Made by a program: the position numbers and the translations under genes. Positions 26,819 through 34,069 of a stretch of 64,000 nt of DNA are shown here, piece by piece (positions within the stretch are counted from its first letter, which is position 1; each line of letters opens with the position of its first letter). The notes under the pieces were generated by a model. That model had not been told where the DNA came from. It made no database searches and saw nothing but the letters and a program-made list of their open reading frames with translations. The stretch comes from Nakamurella multipartita DSM 44233 (GTDB taxonomy: Bacteria; Actinomycetota; Actinomycetes; Mycobacteriales; Nakamurellaceae): contig NC_013235.1 of NCBI RefSeq assembly GCF_000024365.1, positions 3,658,001 to 3,722,000 on the forward strand, written 5' to 3'.

Positions 26819-27673
26819 TCAGTTGCTCCCAGCGGGGTTGGCGGCGCGCAGCGCCTGGCGGGCGAGGTCCCATTCGTGCTCGTCGATGCGGATGAAGTGC
26901 GCCTTTTCCCGGGTCTCCAGGAACGGCACCCCCCGCCCGATGCGGGTGTCACACAGCACCACCGCGGGTGTGTCACCGGGTGGCACCGACTCGAAAGCGG
27001 TGACCAGGGCGTCGATGTCGTTGCCGTCCACGCGGACGGTGCGCCAGCCGAAGGCCTGCCACTTGTCGATCAGGGGTTCGGTGCGCAGCACTCCGGCGGT
27101 CGGACCGTCGGCCTGCAGCTGGTTGACATCGACCACGCACAGCAGGTTGCCCAGGCCGTGGTGGGCGGCGGCCATCGCCGCCTCCCAGGTCGAGCCCTCG
27201 TCCAGTTCGCCGTCGCTCATCATGTTGATGACCCGGGCGGGGTTGCCCTGGAACCGCAGTCCCAGGGCCATGCCAACGGCGACGCCCAGGCCGTGGCCCA
27301 GGGAGCCGCCGGAGATTTCCATGCCGGGGGTGTAGGTGGACATGCCGGACATCGGCAGCCGCGAGTCGTCCGAGCCATAGGTCTCGAGTTCGTCGACTGA
27401 CAGGGTGCCGGCCTCGGCCAGTGCGGCGTACTCGGCGATGGCGTAGTGGCCCATGGACAGCAGGACCCGATCCCGGTCGAACCACTCCGGGTCCTGCGGG
27501 CGCAGGTTGGCGAGGTCTTTGTAGATCACGGCGAGGACGTCGGCGAAGCCCAGTCCCTGGCCGACGTAGCCCTGGCCCTGGACTTCGCCCATGTCCAGGA
27601 TGTGGTGCCGGATCCGGTCGGCGGCGGCGGCCAGGTCGGCCACCCGGGTGCCCCGGTCAACGGTTTGCGTCAT
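26819..27673 (-). CDS. Transketolase N-terminal subunit (thiamine diphosphate-binding)
   Basis: A 284-residue protein equal to the pyrophosphate-binding domain of transketolase. It shows LSMGHYAIAEYAALAEAG near residue 72, GGSLGHGLGVAVGMALG near 125 and the ThDP/Mg motif SDGELDEGSTWEA near 153 (GDG is SDG here). The motif GDG-to-SDG change is common in the split subfamily. It forms a heteromer with the downstream C-terminal subunit. The operon order SDR, N-subunit, C-subunit, 2-hydroxyacid dehydrogenase suggests oxidation of a polyol or sugar followed by ketol transfer. Confidence 0.93.
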   Translation of the reverse strand: MTQTVDRGTRVADLAAAADRIRHHILDMGEVQGQGYVGQGLGFADVLAVIYKDLANLRPQDPEWFDRDRVLLSMGHYAIAEYAALAEAGTLSVDELETYGSDDSRLPMSGMSTYTPGMEISGGSLGHGLGVAVGMALGLRFQGNPARVINMMSDGELDEGSTWEAAMAAAHHGLGNLLCVVDVNQLQADGPTAGVLRTEPLIDKWQAFGWRTVRVDGNDIDALVTAFESVPPGDTPAVVLCDTRIGRGVPFLETREKAHFIRIDEHEWDLARQALRAANPAGSN

Positions 27674-27710
27674 TGCGAATGCCCTTCGGTTGGTTGGGGT
27701 CTGGGTCGGG

Positions 27711-28484
27711 TCAGGAGAAGTAGGAGCCGCCGTTGACGTTCTGGGTGGTGCCGGTCAGGTAACCGGCCTCCTCGGAAGCCAGGAACGCGAACAGGCTGGT
27801 GACGTCGTCCACCGAGGCCTGCCGACCCAGCGGGATCGACTTGACGATGGCCTCCTCGATCTCGGGGGTGGTGCCGTGGACCCGGATGTCGGTGTCGACC
27901 GCGCCCGGCGTGAGGGCGTTGACGGTGATGCCGGTGGGGCCGAGTTCGCGGGCCAGCGCCTTGGTGAAGCCCAGGACCGCGGCCTTGGCCGAGGAGTAGG
28001 GGGTCTTGCCGAAGACGCCGCCGCCCTGTTGCGCGGACACCGAGGACATGTTCAACACCCGGCCGTAGCCGCCGGCGATCATGTCCGGCAGGAACGCCTT
28101 GGTCACCAGGTAGGTGCCGGTGACGTTGACCGCGAAGATCCGGTTCCACAGCTCGACGGTGGTGTCCAGGAACGGCACGGGTGAGGTGATACCGGCGATG
28201 TTGAGCACGGCCCCAACCGTGGGCAGGTTCGCCGCGGCGACCGCGTCCCGCACCGCCAGGACCGACGCTTCGTCGGCAACGTCCACCGCAGCGCCGAACG
28301 CGGGCACGCCGTAGCGCTCGGTCAACTCGGCGGCCAGCTTTTCCGCGGCGTCGCCGTCCAGGTCGAGGCCGACGATGGCCCAGCCGTCCCGGGCGAAGCG
28401 GTGCGCGGTGGCCCGGCCGATGCCGCGCTCGGCGCCCACTCCGGTGATCACGGCGGTGCGTTGCGGCGGGCGGGAGATGGTCAT
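27711..28484 (-). CDS. SDR family oxidoreductase
   Basis: A 257-residue classical short-chain dehydrogenase. The cofactor motif is TGVGAERGIGRATAHRFA (TGxxxGxG spaced by two extra residues), NIAG lies near residue 92, the catalytic Ser is in NMSSVSAQQ, and Tyr-x3-Lys is in PYSSAKAAVLGFTKALA near 162. The end NVNGGSYFS is usual for polyol and 3-oxoacyl reductase-like SDRs. Probable role is oxidation of a polyol or secondary alcohol to a ketose feeding the transketolase. The ATG at 28484 follows GGAG. First gene of the leftward operon, divergent from the GntR gene across a palindromic operator. Confidence 0.93.
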   Translation of the reverse strand: MTISRPPQRTAVITGVGAERGIGRATAHRFARDGWAIVGLDLDGDAAEKLAAELTERYGVPAFGAAVDVADEASVLAVRDAVAAANLPTVGAVLNIAGITSPVPFLDTTVELWNRIFAVNVTGTYLVTKAFLPDMIAGGYGRVLNMSSVSAQQGGGVFGKTPYSSAKAAVLGFTKALARELGPTGITVNALTPGAVDTDIRVHGTTPEIEEAIVKSIPLGRQASVDDVTSLFAFLASEEAGYLTGTTQNVNGGSYFS

Positions 28485-28534
28485 CAATGACTCCGATCGT
28501 CGGGTGGTGCGCTGATGACCTCGATACTGACAGG

Positions 28535-28552
28535 TTGACTGTCAACAGTCAA
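28535..28552. promoter_or_regulatory. Palindromic operator between the SDR operon and the GntR gene
   Basis: TTGACTGT-CA-ACAGTCAA has two perfect 8-base arms around a 2-base centre, and an extra half-site (ACAGTT) follows at 28552-28557. It lies in the 114-bp divergent gap. Two further copies of the same palindrome precede the symporter gene, so this is almost certainly the site of the local FadR-type GntR regulator. Confidence 0.8.
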
Positions 28553-28598
28553 CAGTTATCAGTTGCCCGTTATGCTGAGCCCGACGATAGGAGACCCG

Positions 28599-29303
28599 AT
28601 GACCACATCGACCACCTCGCGGGACGGTTCCCGGCTGGGCGGGTTGGCCAAGACCAGCCTGCGTGAGCAGGCCCTGGCCGCCCTGCGGACGGCGATCACC
28701 TCGGGTGAGATCGCACCCGGGACCCATCTGGTCGAGACCGAGCTCTCCTCGACCCTCGGCATCTCGCGGGGCACGTTGCGCGAGGCGATGCGGCAACTGC
28801 AGCAGGAAGGATTGGTCGAAGCCGGCGATCGCGGGCGGCTGAGCGTGCGCACTCTCTCGGTCGGCGAAATCGAGGAGATGTTCCTGGTCCGAGCCGCCCT
28901 CGAGGGGCTGGCGGCATCCCTTCTCGCCGCCTCCCCCGACCGAGAAGCCCAGCTCCCGACGCTGCAACGGGCGCTGGACGACTTGGCGGCGGCGACCGGA
29001 TCGGTGAACGAGATGGTCGAGATCGACCTGGAGTTTCACCGGACGATGTGCGCGCTGACCGGTAACAGCACGCTGGTGCACGCCTGGGAGTCGGTGGCCG
29101 GCTCGATCCGGATGTCGATCATGTTCGCCGGCCCCGACTCCGCAATCACCAACATGTCCGTGCGCCGGCATCAGAACATCGTGGACGCCATCGCCGGCGG
29201 CGACCCCGGGTTGGCCCGCCAGGTGGTCGAGCGCCACATGCAGGAGGCCATGACCAACCTGTCCCAGGGGCTGATGCGGAACCGGGGCGCCGCGTCGGCC
29301 TGA
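28599..29303 (+). CDS. GntR family regulator, FadR/FCD subfamily
   Basis: A 234-residue regulator. Residues 14-75 are the winged helix (SLREQALAALRTAITSGEI, then LVETELSSTLGISRGTLREA). The rest is an FCD helical domain with the metal/ligand residues in EIDLEFHRTMCALTGNS (Asp and His near 150), SVRRHQNIVDAI and RQVVERHMQEAM. FCD regulators are usually released from DNA by sugar acids or other carboxylates. The ATG at 28599 follows TAGGAG. It sits between the divergent SDR-transketolase operon and the downstream symporter, and three matching palindromes flank it. Confidence 0.93.
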   Translation: MTTSTTSRDGSRLGGLAKTSLREQALAALRTAITSGEIAPGTHLVETELSSTLGISRGTLREAMRQLQQEGLVEAGDRGRLSVRTLSVGEIEEMFLVRAALEGLAASLLAASPDREAQLPTLQRALDDLAAATGSVNEMVEIDLEFHRTMCALTGNSTLVHAWESVAGSIRMSIMFAGPDSAITNMSVRRHQNIVDAIAGGDPGLARQVVERHMQEAMTNLSQGLMRNRGAASA

Positions 29304-29332
29304 CCACCCGTCGGCGGGCAGTCTATTTTCGG

Positions 29333-29350
29333 TTGACTGTTGACAGTCAA
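29333..29350. promoter_or_regulatory. Operator copy 2 overlapping the symporter -35 element
   Basis: TTGACTGT-TG-ACAGTCAA has perfect 8-base arms, the same as the site at 28535. It contains the TTGACA -35 of the promoter at 29340-29368, so a bound regulator would block RNA polymerase. Confidence 0.8.
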
Positions 29351-29368
29351 CTCCCATGCGGTCATAGT
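29340..29368 (+). promoter_or_regulatory. Sigma-70-type promoter of the symporter gene
   Basis: TTGACA (29340-29345), a 17-base spacer and CATAGT (29363-29368). The -35 is consensus and the -10 matches at four of six positions. Transcription would start near 29375, giving a leader of about 105 bases, with operator copy 3 lying just inside the transcribed region. Confidence 0.6.
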
Positions 29369-29383
29369 TCTCTCTAGTCGCTG

Positions 29384-29401
29384 TTGACTGTTAACAGTCA
29401 C
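29384..29401. promoter_or_regulatory. Operator copy 3 downstream of the symporter promoter
   Basis: TTGACTGT-TA-ACAGTCAC; the inner 16 bases (29385-29400) form a perfect palindrome. It is 51 bases from copy 2 centre to centre, close to five helical turns, which would allow two regulator dimers to act together across the promoter. Confidence 0.78.
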
Positions 29402-29479
29402 CGAGTCGCGGGACGACAGCCAGCGAACAAGGATCCGTCACAGATGTGATCGGTGCGGATCAGATAGGGAGCCTCGACG

Positions 29480-30814
29480 GTGAGCACCTCGCATTCGCAT
29501 TCACTGGAAGGCAACGCCCACGGGACCACCAGCACACGCAAGGTGGCCGTCAGCTCGGGAATCGGGGCCACGATCGAGGCCTACGACTTCATCGGGTATG
29601 GCACCGCGGCGGCGTTGTACTTCAGCCATGACTTCTTCCCCTCCAGTGACCCGCTCACCGGAACGCTGCTGTCCTTCGCCACCCTGGGGGTCGGTTTCGC
29701 GGTCCGCCCGCTGGGTGGCGTGATCGGCGGGTACCTGGGCGACAAGGTTGGCCGCAAGCCGGTTCTCGTGGCCAGCCTGATCCTGATGGGACTGGCCACG
29801 TTCTTCATCGGGCTCCTGCCGACCTATGAGACGGTGGGTATCTGGGCCGGCATCCTGCTCGTGCTCGTCCGGGTCGTCCAAGGGTTGGCCTACGGCGCCG
29901 AATGGGGCGGGGCGATCCTGATGACCTACGAACACGCGCCCTGGCGGTCGAAGGGCAAGTACACCGGCATCGTCCAGTCCGGCTTCCCGGTCGGTCTGCT
30001 GCTGGCCAACCTGGTCTTCCTGGTCTCGGTTCACCTGCCCGGAACCTGGGCCTGGCGCGTGCCGTTCCTGCTGTCCATCATCCTGGTCATCGTCGGCCTG
30101 GTCATCCGCTCCAAGGTGCCCGAGTCCCCGGTCTTCGAGGAGGTCAAGGCCCGCGGCGAGATCGTCAAGAACCCGATCACCCAGGTCCTGCGGGACGACT
30201 GGCGCAACATCCTGCGCGGCATCGGCCTGCGTGTGGCCGAGACCGCCGGCTACGCCGTGGCCATCACTTTCATGTTGTCGTACCTCAAGACCGAGCACCT
30301 GGCCGACAACACTTTGACCCTGACGGCCATCTGCGTGGCCTCCGCGATCGGCATTTTCGCCACTTACAACTGGGGCAAGGCCACCGACAAGGTGGGGCGC
30401 CGACCGATCTACCTGTTCGGCACCTTGGTCATGGTCGTCTTCGCGTTCCCGATGTTCCTGCTGGTCAACACGGGCGTCGCGGTGCTGATCGTGATCGCCG
30501 TGGTCATCGCCTATGCCGTCTGCCAGAACTCGCTGGCGGGCGCCCAGGGGTCCTGGTTCCCCGAGCTGTTCAACGCCAACACCCGCTCCTCGGGCGCCTC
30601 GATGGCCTACCAGTTCTCGGCCGTCGTCTCCGGGTTCACCCCGTTCGTGGTCACCCTGCTCTACTCGGCCTGGGGCTGGATGGGCGCCGCCGCCCTGTTC
30701 GGCTTCTACGGACTGGTCGGGCTGATCGCCACGCTCGTGACGAAGGAGACCTTCGGACCGGTCGAGCGGGCCGCCGCGCTCGCCGAGGACGAGACCATGC
30801 GGGTCGCCGCCTGA
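29480..30814 (+). CDS. MFS transporter, metabolite:H+ symporter (MHS) family
   Basis: A 444-residue, 12-helix transporter. MHS features are the N-terminal IGATIEAYDFIGYGTAAALYF, loop 2-3 motif GGYLGDKVGRKPVL near residue 90, and VRVVQGLAYGAEWGGAILM near residue 130. Relatives (ShiA, KgtP, ProP) carry organic acids or osmolytes with protons. A His-rich N-terminal tail (STSHSHSLEGNAHG) precedes helix 1. The GTG at 29480 follows GGGAG. With two GntR operators at its promoter it is probably the importer for the substrate of the SDR-transketolase operon. A strong hairpin lies just after it. Confidence 0.94.
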   Translation: MSTSHSHSLEGNAHGTTSTRKVAVSSGIGATIEAYDFIGYGTAAALYFSHDFFPSSDPLTGTLLSFATLGVGFAVRPLGGVIGGYLGDKVGRKPVLVASLILMGLATFFIGLLPTYETVGIWAGILLVLVRVVQGLAYGAEWGGAILMTYEHAPWRSKGKYTGIVQSGFPVGLLLANLVFLVSVHLPGTWAWRVPFLLSIILVIVGLVIRSKVPESPVFEEVKARGEIVKNPITQVLRDDWRNILRGIGLRVAETAGYAVAITFMLSYLKTEHLADNTLTLTAICVASAIGIFATYNWGKATDKVGRRPIYLFGTLVMVVFAFPMFLLVNTGVAVLIVIAVVIAYAVCQNSLAGAQGSWFPELFNANTRSSGASMAYQFSAVVSGFTPFVVTLLYSAWGWMGAAALFGFYGLVGLIATLVTKETFGPVERAAALAEDETMRVAA

Positions 30815-30829
30815 ACCACCGCCCGACCC

Positions 30830-30871
30830 AGATCCACACCAGCCGTCACCTTCGGCGGTTGGTGTGGATCT
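30830..30871. terminator. Bidirectional terminator after the symporter gene
   Basis: A 16-base arm (30830-30845, AGATCCACACCAGCCG) pairs with 30856-30871 with one mismatch around a 10-base loop. It separates the symporter (+) from the converging IolE-like gene (-). Confidence 0.8.
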
Positions 30872-30899
30872 CGTCGTCGCTCAAGGACCGAGGAGCGGA

Positions 30900-31790
30900 T
30901 CAGCCGAGCAGGCTGCGCACGTAGTCGGCGCTGGTGCGCACGTCGCCCACCGGCCCCTCGAAGGTCGGCTCCGCGGTCAGGATGGTGTCCTGCTCCAACA
31001 CGAACCAGCCCTGATAGTCGTTGCGTCGCAACGTGGTCAGGATCGACTCGACGTCCACGTCGCCGGTGCCCAGGGGCCGGTACATACCCGCCCGCACCGC
31101 GTCGGTGTAGGTGAGCCGGCCGGAGCGGACCTTCTCGGCGATCGAGTTGTCGACGTCCTTGAGGTGGGTGTGGGCGACCCGTTCGGGGGCCTGCCGGGTG
31201 AGCTCGGCCGGGTCGGTGCCGCCGATCAGCAGGTGCCCGGTGTCCAGACACAGCGAGATGCTCGAGCCCTCCAGCACGCGCCGGACGTCGGCCGGGTTCT
31301 CGACCATGGTGCCCACGTGCGGGTGCAGGACGGCGGTGATGCCGTGCTCGGCGGCCAGGGCGGTGACCCGGTCCAGGTTGCCCAGCAGGGTGGCCCAGCC
31401 CTGCTCGTCCAGCTCGGGCCGGCTGTCGTAGCCGGTCAGGCCGGAGTCGGCGGACAGCACCATGGTCGAGCCGTGGGCGGCCAGGAAGCCGGGGATGAGC
31501 CGCTCGATGTCGGGCACCGGGTCGTGGTCGGGCCGGTACATCACGACCGGGACGAAGCCGCCGACCGCGGTCAGGTGGTGGTCGGCCAGCACGGTGGCCA
31601 TCTGCTGCGGGTCGGCCGGCAGGAACCCGTCCGGGCCGAACTCGGTGGCCGACAGGCCCACCTCACGCATCTCGGCGAGCACGCGCTCGGGCGTGAGCTG
31701 GTACCCCCACCCGGGCACCTCGCACACGCCCCAGGAGATCGGGGCGCCGGCGATCCGGTCGACGGCGGAACGGGGTTCGGTGGTGGTCAT
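30900..31790 (-). CDS. TIM-barrel sugar isomerase/epimerase, IolE (inosose dehydratase)-like
   Basis: A 296-residue AP-endonuclease-2-type TIM barrel. It opens GAPISWGVCEVPGWGYQL and has metal-ligand blocks AVLHPHVGTMVENPADVRR (near 155), LCLDTGHLLIGGTDP (near 182) and AHTHLKDVD (near 208), with VLEQDTILTAE near the end. This pattern matches IolE, which dehydrates 2-keto-myo-inositol, and related keto-sugar isomerases. The ATG at 31790 follows GAGGAATT. It is 34 bases after a Gfo/Idh dehydrogenase gene, an inositol-type pairing; no other iol gene is present, so a different cyclitol or sugar is possible. Confidence 0.9.
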   Translation of the reverse strand: MTTTEPRSAVDRIAGAPISWGVCEVPGWGYQLTPERVLAEMREVGLSATEFGPDGFLPADPQQMATVLADHHLTAVGGFVPVVMYRPDHDPVPDIERLIPGFLAAHGSTMVLSADSGLTGYDSRPELDEQGWATLLGNLDRVTALAAEHGITAVLHPHVGTMVENPADVRRVLEGSSISLCLDTGHLLIGGTDPAELTRQAPERVAHTHLKDVDNSIAEKVRSGRLTYTDAVRAGMYRPLGTGDVDVESILTTLRRNDYQGWFVLEQDTILTAEPTFEGPVGDVRTSADYVRSLLG

Positions 31791-31824
31791 CAGCAATTCC
31801 TCACGTGGACGGACAGTGGCGGGA

Positions 31825-32826
31825 TCAGAGACGGACGTCGTCGATGCGGACGGGGCGGTGTTCCTTGACCGACCGGGTGGCCGCCTCGGCCATCCACGTC
31901 ACGGCCAGCGCGTCGTCCACGGTGCACGGTGAGACCCGTTGCCCGGCCACCACTTCGGTGAAGGCGGCGAGCTCGGCGCGGAACGCCTCGGCCAGCCGGT
32001 CCATGAAGAAGGTGGCCGGCGGCCCGGCCGGCCAGCTGTACCCGGGTTCCAGGTTGCGCAGCGGGGTGTTGTCCGCCCAACCGGCGGCCACGCTGTCCTG
32101 CACCCCGTGCACCTCCAGCCGCACGTCGTAGCCGCGGGCGTTGTACCGGGTGTTGGTGACCACGGCGGTGGCGCCGTCGTCGAAGGTGATCAGTGTGGTG
32201 GCGGTGGCGACATCGCCGAACTCGGCGAAGAAGTCGGCGCCGTGCGCGGTGCCGGCCGCATACACCTCGACCGGCTCGCGGCCGGTCAGCCAGCGGACGG
32301 TGTCGAAGTCGTGCACGCTGCAGTCGCGGAAGATGCCGCCGGAGACCTCGATGTACTCCCGGGGCGCGGGCGCCGGGTCCAGCGTGGTCGAGCGGACGGT
32401 GTGCACCCACCCGAGTTCGCCGGCCGCCACCGCCCGGCGGGCGGCCGCGAACGCCGGGTCGAACCGGCGCGGGTAGCCGATCTGCACGGGCACCCCGGAC
32501 TCGTTGACGAACCGGGCGATCTCCACCGCCTCGGCCGGATCCGCGGACAGCGGCTTCTCGCAGAACACCGGCACCCCGGCCAGCACCCCGGCCCGGATCA
32601 ACGCGGTGTGCGCGGGGGTGGCCGCGGCGATGACGATCCCGTCCACCCCGGACCGCAGCAGCGCCTCCGGGGAGTCCGCGGGCTCGGCGCCGACCTGTTC
32701 GGCGACCGCGGCGATGGTCGCCGGGACCGCGTCGGTGACCACCAGCGACTCGACCACCGGCAGGGCGGACAGCGTCCGGGCGTGGAAGGCGCCGATCCGG
32801 CCGAGACCGATCAAGCCGATGCGCAT
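31825..32826 (-). CDS. Gfo/Idh/MocA family oxidoreductase (inositol 2-dehydrogenase-like)
   Basis: A 333-residue NAD(P)-dependent sugar or cyclitol dehydrogenase. The Rossmann motif is MRIGLIGLGRIGAFHARTL. The catalytic Lys is in VFCEKPLSADP near residue 95, followed by QIGYPRRFDPAF, and the active-site block FRDCSVHDFDTVRWLTG near residue 175 contains the catalytic Asp-x3-His type pair (SVHDFD). This is the IolG pattern. The ATG at 32826 has GAGGAGAA upstream. It is first in a two-gene operon with the IolE-like isomerase, divergent from a LacI-type regulator. Confidence 0.92.
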   Translation of the reverse strand: MRIGLIGLGRIGAFHARTLSALPVVESLVVTDAVPATIAAVAEQVGAEPADSPEALLRSGVDGIVIAAATPAHTALIRAGVLAGVPVFCEKPLSADPAEAVEIARFVNESGVPVQIGYPRRFDPAFAAARRAVAAGELGWVHTVRSTTLDPAPAPREYIEVSGGIFRDCSVHDFDTVRWLTGREPVEVYAAGTAHGADFFAEFGDVATATTLITFDDGATAVVTNTRYNARGYDVRLEVHGVQDSVAAGWADNTPLRNLEPGYSWPAGPPATFFMDRLAEAFRAELAAFTEVVAGQRVSPCTVDDALAVTWMAEAATRSVKEHRPVRIDDVRL

Positions 32827-32868
32827 GGGGTTCTCCTCGTCGTTGACAGACCCGGTTGCCGTCTCAGC

Positions 32869-32880
32869 TTGTCCTGACAA
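32869..32880. promoter_or_regulatory. Palindrome in the divergent LacI/dehydrogenase promoter region
   Basis: TTGTC-CT-GACAA, perfect 5-base arms, 43 bases upstream of the Gfo/Idh start codon. On the minus strand a TTGACC lies at 32895-32890, which would put the palindrome at the -10 position. A plausible operator for the adjacent LacI-family regulator. Confidence 0.45.
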
Positions 32881-32986
32881 AGTCGGGTCGGTCAATGCCG
32901 ATCGTCCATCAAAATCACCTCATTGCGCCGGCCGGCGCGACCGGCGGCCGGTTGCCGGCACCTCAGCGTCACCTCACACTGGAACG

Positions 32987-34018
32987 GTGACGACGCACCC
33001 GTACCCGATCCGGGAGATCGCCGGGCAGGCCGGGGTGAGCGCCGCGACGGTCGACCGGGTGCTGCACGAGCGGCCCGGGGTACGGGCCAGCACCGTGTTC
33101 AAGGTGCGGCAGGCGATCGTCGACCTGGACCGGCAGCAGGCCCAGCTGCGCCTGTCCGGCCGAACCTTCATGGTCGACGTGGTGATGCAGACGCCCGACC
33201 GGTTCTCCTCGGCGATCAAGGCCGCGTTGGAGACCCAGCTGCCGACGCTGCTGCCGGCGGTGGTGCGGGCCCGGTTCGACTTCCGGGAGACCGCCCGGCC
33301 GGCCGAGATCGTCAAGACCCTGCGCGATCTGCGGCACCGCGGTTCGTCCGGGGTGATCCTCAAGGCCCCCGACCTGCCCGAGGTGGTGGCCGAGGTCGAC
33401 CAGCTGCGGGCGGCCGGGATCCCGGTCGTCACCCTGGTCACCGACCTGCCGCTGTCCAGCCGGATCGGCTACGTCGGGATCGACAACCGGTCGGCCGGGG
33501 CGACCGCGGCGTACCTGATCGAGCGCTGGCTGGGCGAGCGGCCTGGTTCGGTGCTGATCGCCATCAGTCGCAGCGTGTTCCGCAACGAGGAGGAGCGGGA
33601 GATCGGCTTCCGGTCCACCCTGCGGGCCGCGTCGGAGCGGCCCCTGGTCGAGATGACCGACACCGACGGGCTCGACGACTCGGTCCGGGCCCGGACCGTG
33701 GCGCGGTTGACCGAGCACCCGTCGATCGTCGGGGTGTACTCGATCGGCGGCGGCAACCGGGCCATCCTGGAGGCGTTCGCCGGCCTGGACCGGCCGTGCC
33801 TGGTCTTCATCGGCCACGACGTGGACCGCGACAACCGGGAACTGCTTGCCCAACAACGGATCTCGGCGGTACTGCACCACGATCTGGCCGGCGACGCGCG
33901 CCGCGCCTGCCAGTTGATCATGCAATTCCACGGGGCGATCTCCGGAGCGGCGACCACGGCACCGTCCCCGGTGCAGGTGATCACCCCGTTCAACATCCCG
34001 CCGCCGGGGCCGACCTGA
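32987..34018 (+). CDS. LacI family transcriptional regulator
   Basis: A 343-residue repressor. Residues 6-55 are the LacI helix-turn-helix and hinge (IREIAGQAGVSAATVDRVLH, then RPGVRASTVFKVRQAI). The remainder is a periplasmic-binding-like effector domain (GVILKAPDLPEVVAEVDQL, YVGIDNRSAGATAAYLIERW, VYSIGGGNRAILEA). The version with VDRVLHERPGVR is typical of regulators of inositol and rhamnose-like sugar operons in proteobacteria and actinobacteria. The GTG at 32987 is chosen as the domain start; the frame is open far upstream but overlaps the divergent gene. Probably controls the Gfo/Idh-IolE pair. Confidence 0.92.
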   Translation: MTTHPYPIREIAGQAGVSAATVDRVLHERPGVRASTVFKVRQAIVDLDRQQAQLRLSGRTFMVDVVMQTPDRFSSAIKAALETQLPTLLPAVVRARFDFRETARPAEIVKTLRDLRHRGSSGVILKAPDLPEVVAEVDQLRAAGIPVVTLVTDLPLSSRIGYVGIDNRSAGATAAYLIERWLGERPGSVLIAISRSVFRNEEEREIGFRSTLRAASERPLVEMTDTDGLDDSVRARTVARLTEHPSIVGVYSIGGGNRAILEAFAGLDRPCLVFIGHDVDRDNRELLAQQRISAVLHHDLAGDARRACQLIMQFHGAISGAATTAPSPVQVITPFNIPPPGPT

Positions 34019-34069
34019 CGCGGCGGGTCCACCGCGCCGCCGGCGTCCCGGCATGTTGAAATCGTCGTC

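Noticed and set aside
25821-27673. Two-part transketolase as a gene split by frameshift
   Set aside because: Each part has its own start, and they are separated by a clean stop and two bases; split transketolases are a known arrangement.
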